Assembly (NCBI GenBank): GCA_900757255.1
Contig: CAAENE010000359.1
Coordinates: 1-16,922 of the forward strand
From: Clostridia bacterium
GTDB lineage: Bacteria; Bacillota; Clostridia; HGM11514
Reading direction: 5' to 3'
DNA length: 16,922 bases
Below, in pieces: positions 8,003 through 13,385 of the stretch; position 1 is the stretch's first letter; the number at the start of each line of letters is the position of its first letter. A model generated the notes under the pieces. That model was not told where the DNA came from. It ran no database searches and was given only the letters and a program-made list of their open reading frames with translations. The position numbers and the translations under genes are program-made.

Positions 8003-8032
8003 ATACTTTAATACTTTATTAAGATAAAGTAT
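8003..8032. promoter_or_regulatory. Candidate operator of the his operon: three copies of an 8-base word
   Basis: The word ATACTTTA occurs on the plus strand at 8003-8010 and again, directly abutting, at 8011-8018; its inverse TAAAGTAT is at 8025-8032. The second and third copies make a 9-base perfect inverted repeat (8011-8019 and 8024-8032) with a 4-base spacer. This covers the -10 box and predicted transcription start of the his promoter, the classical place for a repressor. A TrpR-like HisR/YerC repressor would be a reasonable candidate, but that is inference; no regulator gene is in the window. Confidence 0.55.
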
Positions 8033-8056
8033 AACATAGCCTGTTCTTCCTGTCAA
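8028..8056 (-). promoter_or_regulatory. Promoter of the his operon
   Basis: On the minus strand TTGACA (8056-8051) is followed after 17 bases by TATACT (8033-8028), one mismatch from consensus. The predicted start is near 8021, about 33 bases before the hisZ ATG. It starts only 21 bases after the stop codon of the upstream DUF486 gene. Confidence 0.88.
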
Positions 8057-8077
8057 GCTGAAATTATTTTTTATCTG

Positions 8078-8413
8078 CTACTTTTTAAATACAAAAAACA
8101 CAGCTGCCACCATGCAGAGAAAGGCAAGCAGATAGTTCCATTTGAATTCCTCTTTTAAATACAGAACGGAAAACACTGCAAAAACCGTAAGTGTTATGAC
8201 CTCCTGTATAATTTTCAGCTGTGCTGCCGAAAAATAATTGGAACCGATCCGGTTAGCCGGAACCTGAAATATGTATTCAAAAAAGGCAAGCCCCCAACTC
8301 ACCAAAATAACGATCAGCAGCGGCGCTGATTTGAATTTCAGGTGTCCGTACCATGCAAAGGTCATAAAGATATTGGACACCATCAGCAATAAAATCGGTA
8401 AATACAACTGCAC
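8078..8413 (-). CDS. Small DMT-superfamily membrane protein (DUF486)
   Basis: 111 residues with four hydrophobic segments (about 3-20, 28-48, 65-85 and 92-109) and the conserved SNIFMTFAWYGHLKF region of the DUF486/DMT family near the N-terminus. It is an inner-membrane protein; the family resembles half of a drug/metabolite transporter, so it may work as a dimer, but no substrate is known and none is claimed. The start is uncertain: GTG 8413 is the most upstream possible start (a stop codon lies a few codons before it), but it abuts the GGGGGA ribosome binding site; TTG 8407 has a better spacing and would shorten the protein by two residues. No clear promoter was found; no terminator separates it from the his promoter. 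Confidence 0.82.
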   Translation of the reverse strand: MQLYLPILLLMVSNIFMTFAWYGHLKFKSAPLLIVILVSWGLAFFEYIFQVPANRIGSNYFSAAQLKIIQEVITLTVFAVFSVLYLKEEFKWNYLLAFLCMVAAVFFVFKK

Positions 8414-8440
8414 TCCCCCATATTTCTCTTTTCATAAAAG

Positions 8441-8468
8441 ATGCGCAAGGTAAAATTACCCTGCGCAT
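8441..8468 (-). terminator. Terminator hairpin after the ftsH-lipoprotein genes
   Basis: 12-base stem (8457-8468 and 8441-8452, one G-U pair in RNA, core TGCGCA) with a 4-base loop, starting 10 bases after the lipoprotein stop. On the minus strand it is followed by CTTTTATG, a short T tract, so it may be only partly efficient. Confidence 0.65.
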
Positions 8469-8478
8469 ACATTTTTGT

Positions 8479-8943
8479 TTAATCCATTGTTTGGAATACT
8501 TCTTTAGCAATCTGGCTCCGGGTATTTAAAACAAACACGCCTTTTTGAGGCATATCCACTAATGCTGTGTGGATTTCACGAACTTTTTTCAGTTCGTCAA
8601 CACTTTCATATTCATAGATTTTGACCCATTCGCCGTCCTTTTCAAGGGTAAATTCGATTCCATCTTTGGCCATAAACATTTCGTAATCCGGTTTTTCTTT
8701 TGCCTTTTCCAGCTTGTAGCCTTTGCTTTCGAAATATTTTACAATATCGTTCAGGGATTTTTGATTGGTCGTATCGTTCTGTACTACATTTGGGTTAGGC
8801 GTTGCGCTGGATGGAGATACTGACGCTTCCGGGTTTGGTTTGATGGAATCAATATCCGGAGTATTTCCACCGTCTTTTTTGCCGCATCCGGCAAAAGACA
8901 AAGCTAAAACAACTGTTAATGCTAAAATAACTATCTTTTTCAT
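8479..8943 (-). CDS. Small lipoprotein of unknown function, translationally coupled to ftsH
   Basis: 154 residues. Residues 1-19 are a typical lipoprotein signal (KK, then a hydrophobic run) ending in the lipobox SFAG-C20; phenylalanine at -3 is less common than leucine but allowed. A low-complexity linker rich in P, S, N and T (about 21-60) would tether the domain to the outer face of the membrane. The rest (about 61-154) is a small mixed alpha/beta domain with repeated strands around EFTLEKDGEWVKIYEYES and no motif I recognise. Its ATG overlaps the ftsH stop as ATGA, so it is probably made together with FtsH. It should be processed by LspA, encoded upstream on the same strand. Function is not known. 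Confidence 0.88.
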   Translation of the reverse strand: MKKIVILALTVVLALSFAGCGKKDGGNTPDIDSIKPNPEASVSPSSATPNPNVVQNDTTNQKSLNDIVKYFESKGYKLEKAKEKPDYEMFMAKDGIEFTLEKDGEWVKIYEYESVDELKKVREIHTALVDMPQKGVFVLNTRSQIAKEVFQTMD

Positions 8944-10808
8944 TCTTCCACCTCGTTATCATTCTTATTTTCCTGCTGTTCAGAACAGCCTTTATTCTGA
9001 TACTGCTCATACAGTGCTTCGAATTCTCCGCCGTCGATGTTTTCTTTTTCCAGAAGCTCGTCTGCCAGCATATGCATAAATTCCATATGCTCAGAAATTA
9101 AGTCAACCGCTCTGGTATAACAGGAATCCATAATTTTTTTCACTTCTTCGTCAATTTCGGCAGCTATCTTTTCGCTATAGTTTTTGCTGTGCGCAAAATC
9201 ACGCCCGATAAAGACTTCGTCATTTTCATTTTTATAAGATATGGTTCCGATTACATCGCTCATGCCATATTGGGTAACCATATTCCGGGCAATTTTAGTT
9301 GCCTTCTCTAAGTCGTTTGAAGCCCCTGTACTAATATCATCTAATAATAATTTTTCTGCAACACGGCCGCCAAGACACATTGTGATGTTATCCAGCATTT
9401 CACCTTTTGAAACATAATGTTTATCTTCTTTGGGTAACGTTGCCGTGAATCCGCCTGCCATACCGCGTGATACGATCGATACATGGTGCACTTCATCACA
9501 ATGCGGCAAAACCTTGGCAAGTACAGCGTGACCAGCTTCATGATATGCCGTCAGCTGCTTTTCTTTCTCAGTATAAACGCGGGATTTCTTTTCAGGCCCC
9601 ATCATGACTTTCATGATAGCCTCGTTCATCGTTTCCATGTTGATGACCTTGCGATTGAATCTCGCTGTCAGAAGCGCCGCTTCGTTCATGATATTTTCAA
9701 GGTCTGCGCCGGTAAAGCCGACAGTCGATTTTGCCACGACCTTCAGGTCAACGTCGTCTGACAGAGGCTTTCCGCGGGCATGGATTTTTAGAATTTCTTC
9801 TCGTCCCTTTACGTCAGGTGTACCAACATAAATCTGACGGTCGAATCGTCCCGGCCGGAGTAATGCCGGGTCCAAAATATCAGGACGGTTGGTAGCGGCT
9901 ATGATGATAACACCTTCATTCACTGAAAATCCATCCATCTCCACCAGCATCTGGTTCAGGGTCTGCTCACGCTCGTCGTGACCGCCGCCAAGCCCAGCGC
10001 CTCTTTGGCGTCCGACTGCGTCGATTTCATCTATGAACACAATACAGGGCGAGTTCTTCTTCGCCTGTTCAAACAAATCGCGGACACGGGAAGCGCCTAC
10101 GCCGACAAACATTTCGACAAAGTCCGAACCGGAAATCGAGAAAAACGGTACACCGGCTTCTCCGGCAACTGCTTTGGCAAGCAACGTTTTACCCGTTCCG
10201 GGAGGGCCTACCAATAAAATACCTTTTGGTATTCTTGCTCCCAATTCTAAATACTTTTTCGGCTCTTTTAAAAAGTCAACTACTTCTGCAAGCTCGGCTT
10301 TTTCTTCGTCCGCACCTGCGACATCGCCGAAATTGGTCTTTTTCCGATCCTCGCCCATCATTTTGGCGCGGCTCTTGCCAAACTGCATGACCTTGCCGCC
10401 GCCTCCCTGGCCGCCCTGATTGAACATAAAGAACATCAGGCTTAACAGCAGGATAATGACAATAAAAGACGGGATAATCGAAAGCCACCAGGTAAAGCCG
10501 CTGTCCTTAATTGGCTGCATTTTCAAGGTGCCGGCCATGATCTGTTCGTCCATTTCTTTTCCAACAGATTGATATAACAGTTCCTTACTCGTAATTTCAA
10601 TGCTTGACACTACATTGTTCTTATCTTTGATTTTGACGTCGTTGTCGCCGATCTCAATTTCGGTGACCTCGCCGTTTTTAATCATATTAATCAGGTCGGA
10701 ATAAATCAATTTATTCGTTCCGGTACCGCTGGTAAACAATTGAAAAATCAAGAAAATCAGTACGAATAATAAAATATAAAATCCGATACTTTTTAAATAT
10801 TTTGACAC
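8940..10808 (-). CDS. ftsH: ATP-dependent zinc metalloprotease FtsH
   Basis: 622 residues, a membrane-anchored AAA+ protease that degrades misfolded membrane and regulatory proteins. Order: transmembrane helix 1 (about 7-25), short extracytoplasmic domain (26-105), transmembrane helix 2 (about 107-129), glycine-rich linker (131-138), AAA+ module with Walker A GPPGTGKT (201-208), Walker B CIVFIDE (255-261), pore motif FVGVG (234-238) and the second region of homology ATNRPD...LRPGRFDR (305-324). The protease has HEAGH (423-427) and the third zinc ligand D499 in SNDLEKAT. The start codon is GTG 10808 with AAAGGAGGG upstream. The tail is acidic and glutamine-rich, as is common. All key residues are intact. 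No convincing promoter was found in the 56 bases between rluD and ftsH. Confidence 0.98.
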   Translation of the reverse strand: MSKYLKSIGFYILLFVLIFLIFQLFTSGTGTNKLIYSDLINMIKNGEVTEIEIGDNDVKIKDKNNVVSSIEITSKELLYQSVGKEMDEQIMAGTLKMQPIKDSGFTWWLSIIPSFIVIILLLSLMFFMFNQGGQGGGGKVMQFGKSRAKMMGEDRKKTNFGDVAGADEEKAELAEVVDFLKEPKKYLELGARIPKGILLVGPPGTGKTLLAKAVAGEAGVPFFSISGSDFVEMFVGVGASRVRDLFEQAKKNSPCIVFIDEIDAVGRQRGAGLGGGHDEREQTLNQMLVEMDGFSVNEGVIIIAATNRPDILDPALLRPGRFDRQIYVGTPDVKGREEILKIHARGKPLSDDVDLKVVAKSTVGFTGADLENIMNEAALLTARFNRKVINMETMNEAIMKVMMGPEKKSRVYTEKEKQLTAYHEAGHAVLAKVLPHCDEVHHVSIVSRGMAGGFTATLPKEDKHYVSKGEMLDNITMCLGGRVAEKLLLDDISTGASNDLEKATKIARNMVTQYGMSDVIGTISYKNENDEVFIGRDFAHSKNYSEKIAAEIDEEVKKIMDSCYTRAVDLISEHMEFMHMLADELLEKENIDGGEFEALYEQYQNKGCSEQQENKNDNEVEE

Positions 10809-10856
10809 AAAAGCCCTCCTTTACAGTTAGTATTTCTATATGTTAGCATATTTATG

Positions 10857-10894
10857 AAAAAAACTCAATAGCTTCTTTCTACTTTTTTGAGTTT
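10857..10894 (-). terminator. Possible weak terminator overlapping the end of rluD
   Basis: AAACTCAA (10894-10887) and TTGAGTTT (10868-10861) form an 8-base perfect but A/T-rich stem with an 18-base loop, followed by more T. It lies over the rluD stop codon. The long loop makes it weak at best; it may only partly reduce readthrough into ftsH. Confidence 0.3.
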
Positions 10895-11788
10895 ATCCAG
10901 AATATTCCTGAATCGTTCCGGCATATCTGTCTCAAATTCCATATATTCTCCGGTCGCTGGATGGATAAAACCGAGCAGTTTTGCATGAAGCATCTGCCCT
11001 TTGATACCGAATTCATTTTTGGCTGGGCCATAAACCGGATCGCCCAGCACCGGATTTCCCATATATTTGGTATGTACCCGAATCTGATGCGTTCTGCCGG
11101 TTTCCAGCTGAAATTCTGCAAAGGTATAGTTGCCAAACCGTTCCAAGACCTTAAAATGTGTGACGGCGTTTCTGGCATGTTCCTCTGTTACAGCCATTTT
11201 TTTGCGGTCTGTCCTGCTTCTGCCGATTGGCGCGTCAATTGTTCCGGTATCGTTTTTGATATTGCCATGAACAATTGCAATATATTTTCTTGTTACAGTA
11301 TGGTCTTTTATTTGTTTGGATAATGCCAAATGGCTTTCGTTGTTTTTGGCCACCACTAATATTCCGCTGGTATCCTTGTCGATTCGGTGGACGATCCCGG
11401 GACGGATCACTCCATTGATTTGCGACAGGTTCCCTTTTGTATGGTGCAGCAATGCGTTCACTAACGTCCCGTCGTAATTTCCTGCTGCCGGGTGTACTAC
11501 CATGCCCTGTGGTTTATCCACCACAATCAGGTCTTCGTCCTCATACATGACCGCAAGCTCGATATCCTGCGGTTTTGCGTCCAAAAGCTCCGGTTCCGGG
11601 ATGATAAGCTTCACCTCATCTCCGGCATTCGCTTTATAATTGCTTTTCACACTTTTGCCATTGACAAGAACGCTGCCGTCCGCAATCAGCTTTTGCAGAT
11701 ACGACCGGGTCAAATCCCCGCATTCTTCCGCTAATACTTTATCGATTCTAATATTTCCGGTCCTGACCGTTATCATGCGTTCATTCAT
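10865..11788 (-). CDS. RluD-family 23S rRNA pseudouridine synthase
   Basis: 307 residues. Converts specific uridines in large-subunit rRNA to pseudouridine. An S4 RNA-binding domain occupies about 12-60 (IRIDKVL...RSYLQKLIADGSVLVNGK). The catalytic domain has the RluA/RluD-type motif HRIDKDTSG (134-142) with catalytic D137, and GRTHQIRVH further on. The family has several paralogues (RluD, YlyB, RluC), so the exact target site is not assigned; position after lspA matches the Bacillus ylyB place. The frame runs open to 11890, but that would overlap most of the end of lspA; ATG 11788 overlaps it by 8 bases with GGAG at 11802-11799. An in-frame ATG at 11776 lacks a ribosome binding site. Confidence 0.93.
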   Translation of the reverse strand: MNERMITVRTGNIRIDKVLAEECGDLTRSYLQKLIADGSVLVNGKSVKSNYKANAGDEVKLIIPEPELLDAKPQDIELAVMYEDEDLIVVDKPQGMVVHPAAGNYDGTLVNALLHHTKGNLSQINGVIRPGIVHRIDKDTSGILVVAKNNESHLALSKQIKDHTVTRKYIAIVHGNIKNDTGTIDAPIGRSRTDRKKMAVTEEHARNAVTHFKVLERFGNYTFAEFQLETGRTHQIRVHTKYMGNPVLGDPVYGPAKNEFGIKGQMLHAKLLGFIHPATGEYMEFETDMPERFRNILDKLKKVERSY

Positions 11789-12227
11789 TCTCTTTTTTCT
11801 CCAAAAACAGAATATAAAGAATAAAAAGTGCTGCTCCGCAGCAAACTGCGATATCCGCAATATTGAAAACCGGAAAAACCCGGAAATCAATAAAATCCAC
11901 TACATATCCGCGGAAAATCCGGTCTATCAAATTACCGACCGCTCCTGCCGCAATCAGAGTAATGGAGGTCAGCAGAACCGGCTGAGTCGGCTTTTTTATT
12001 TTTAGAAAGATGACTGCTCCGATGAGAACCGCTGTTGTCACAACGATGAAAAACACCTGCGCATTTTGGAAAATCCCAAATGCCGCTCCCCTGTTTTCCA
12101 CGTATGTAAAATGCAGGATACCCTCTATCAGCGGAATTGTTTCGATACTTTGCAGCGAATTTACACAAATCATCTTAATAAGCTGGTCTGCCAGTACAAT
12201 TACAAGAAACAGGGCGGTATATATCAT
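11781..12227 (-). CDS. lspA: Lipoprotein signal peptidase (signal peptidase II)
   Basis: 148 residues, a polytopic membrane aspartyl protease that cuts signal peptides of diacylglyceryl-modified prolipoproteins. Four hydrophobic segments are visible (about 3-20, 57-76, 86-102 and 122-142). The conserved family blocks are all there: D14 near the N-terminus, YVENRGAAFG (42-51), GNLIDR (98-103), VVDFIDF with catalytic D111 (109-115), and FNIAD with catalytic D125 (121-125). ATG 12227 has AAGGAG upstream and overlaps the aroB stop codon as ATGA, so lspA and aroB are probably translated together. Its likely clients include the small lipoprotein encoded downstream after ftsH. Confidence 0.97.
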   Translation of the reverse strand: MIYTALFLVIVLADQLIKMICVNSLQSIETIPLIEGILHFTYVENRGAAFGIFQNAQVFFIVVTTAVLIGAVIFLKIKKPTQPVLLTSITLIAAGAVGNLIDRIFRGYVVDFIDFRVFPVFNIADIAVCCGAALFILYILFLEKKENE

Positions 12228-13306
12228 GCATTCGCTCCTTTTCGTATTTTCTCACAGCAAAGCTTTACCTGCTCACATGTTATTCCATCGACGATTTCTA
12301 CTTTGCCGATGGATTCCGGAACAATAAACCGTAATTTACCGTTCATTGATTTTTTGTCGCTTTGCATATAACGATATAATTCGTTAAAATCAGAATATCC
12401 TATCCCATCGGGAAAATGCAGTTTTTCGCAAAGAGTAATCAGCTCGTTGAGTTCACCGGAACGCATTTTTCCTAACAGATTGGATAAATACCCGGCACAA
12501 ATCGTCCCAAGCGCTACACACTGCCCGTGCGGTACGGCAAAATCAGTGATACTTTCAAAACCGTGCGCAAAGGTATGCCCAAGGTTCAGTATGGCTCGGA
12601 TTCCGTTTTCCCTCTCGTCCTGCGATACGATTTCGCTTTTTATCAAACAGCAGCGTTCAATGATATTTTGCAGAACTGCTTCATCCCGTCCGTTGATTTG
12701 TTCGGTATGCTCTGCAAGAAATTTAAAAAAGTTTTTATCATACATCACCGCGTATTTGACCACCTCTCCGAGACCGCTGCGGTAATCGCTGTCAGTCAGT
12801 GTGAGGAGGGTTTTTGTATTAATATAGACAAATCGAGGCTGGTAAAAGTTCCCTACTATATTTTTGGTATCCAGAAAATTAACACCGACCTTGCCCCCAA
12901 CTGAGCTGTCCACCTGTGCCAGCAGCGTTGTCGGCACCTGTACAAAGTCAATTCCGCGCATATAGGTTGCAGCTGCAAAGCCCGCAATATCCCCCACGAT
13001 ACCGCCGCCCAAGGCTATAACCGCTCCTTTTCTGTCAAAACCCTTCTCAAGCAGTATTTGATAGATTTTCTGGACTGTTTGCAGGTTTTTATGATGCTCG
13101 CCGCCCTCTATCAAACAGATTGATACTGAAAATCCGGCTTTTTCAGCCTCTTTTCGTACCTGCTCCAAATAATAACCGGTAATTGCTTCTTCTGTCACAA
13201 TACAGATTTTACTGCCGCGGAGCGTTTCTTGCAAATAAGTTCCAAGTTTTGAAAAAGTATCCGTTATGATAATCTCATAGCTATTTTTTTTTAAATCTAC
13301 CTTCAT
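12224..13306 (-). CDS. aroB: 3-dehydroquinate synthase
   Basis: 360 residues, normal family length. Second step of the shikimate pathway: DAHP to 3-dehydroquinate, NAD- and divalent-metal-dependent. NAD-binding GGGIVGDIAGF (100-110) and the PTTLLAQVDSSVGGKVGVNF region (125-144) are present, with metal ligands E181 (GLGEVVKYA), H244 (GHTFAH) and H260 (PHGQCVALG). The ribosome binding site is weak (GGTAAC region), unlike its neighbours. No other shikimate gene is in the window; aroB sits between ileS and lspA. It is preceded by the ileS terminator and a second hairpin, and no canonical promoter is visible, so how it is transcribed is open. Confidence 0.96.
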   Translation of the reverse strand: MKVDLKKNSYEIIITDTFSKLGTYLQETLRGSKICIVTEEAITGYYLEQVRKEAEKAGFSVSICLIEGGEHHKNLQTVQKIYQILLEKGFDRKGAVIALGGGIVGDIAGFAAATYMRGIDFVQVPTTLLAQVDSSVGGKVGVNFLDTKNIVGNFYQPRFVYINTKTLLTLTDSDYRSGLGEVVKYAVMYDKNFFKFLAEHTEQINGRDEAVLQNIIERCCLIKSEIVSQDERENGIRAILNLGHTFAHGFESITDFAVPHGQCVALGTICAGYLSNLLGKMRSGELNELITLCEKLHFPDGIGYSDFNELYRYMQSDKKSMNGKLRFIVPESIGKVEIVDGITCEQVKLCCEKIRKGANA

Positions 13307-13319
13307 AGAAGTTACCGTA

Positions 13320-13343
13320 CTTTCTTACAATTTGTAAAGAAAG
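13320..13343. repeat. Imperfect inverted repeat in front of aroB
   Basis: CTTTCTTACA (13320-13329) pairs with TGTAAAGAAAG (13333-13343), leaving one unpaired A and a 3-base spacer. It lies 14 bases upstream of the aroB ATG and touches the end of the ileS terminator stem. It may be an mRNA hairpin or a protein-binding site; nothing decides between them. Confidence 0.5.
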
Positions 13344-13370
13344 ATTCTCCGCAAAAATAACGGAGAATCT
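13342..13370. terminator. Rho-independent terminator after ileS
   Basis: A 10-base perfect stem AGATTCTCCG/CGGAGAATCT (13342-13351 and 13361-13370) with a 9-base loop, 15 bases beyond the ileS stop codon region. On the minus strand it is followed by TTCTTT; the plus strand has a better run of six T, so it can also work in the other direction. Confidence 0.8.
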
Positions 13371-13385
13371 GCTTTTTTATTATTT

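Noticed and set aside
8765..9079. Plus-strand open frame of 104 codons over the lipoprotein/ftsH junction
   Set aside because: Antisense to two supported genes with an ATGA overlap; no independent promoter or ribosome binding site.
10033..10419. Plus-strand open frame of 128 codons across ftsH
   Set aside because: Antisense shadow of the highly conserved FtsH AAA+ region; its low-complexity translation resembles no family and has no ribosome binding site of note.
10809..10864. A promoter for ftsH (TTGAGT with TAACAT 16 bases on)
   Set aside because: Only four of six bases match in the -10 and the spacing is poor; not reported as a promoter.
11789..11890. A 34-codon N-terminal extension of the pseudouridine synthase (start at 11890)
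   Set aside because: It lies entirely inside lspA and gives a hydrophobic, phenylalanine-rich extension unlike the family; ATG 11788 gives the normal start.
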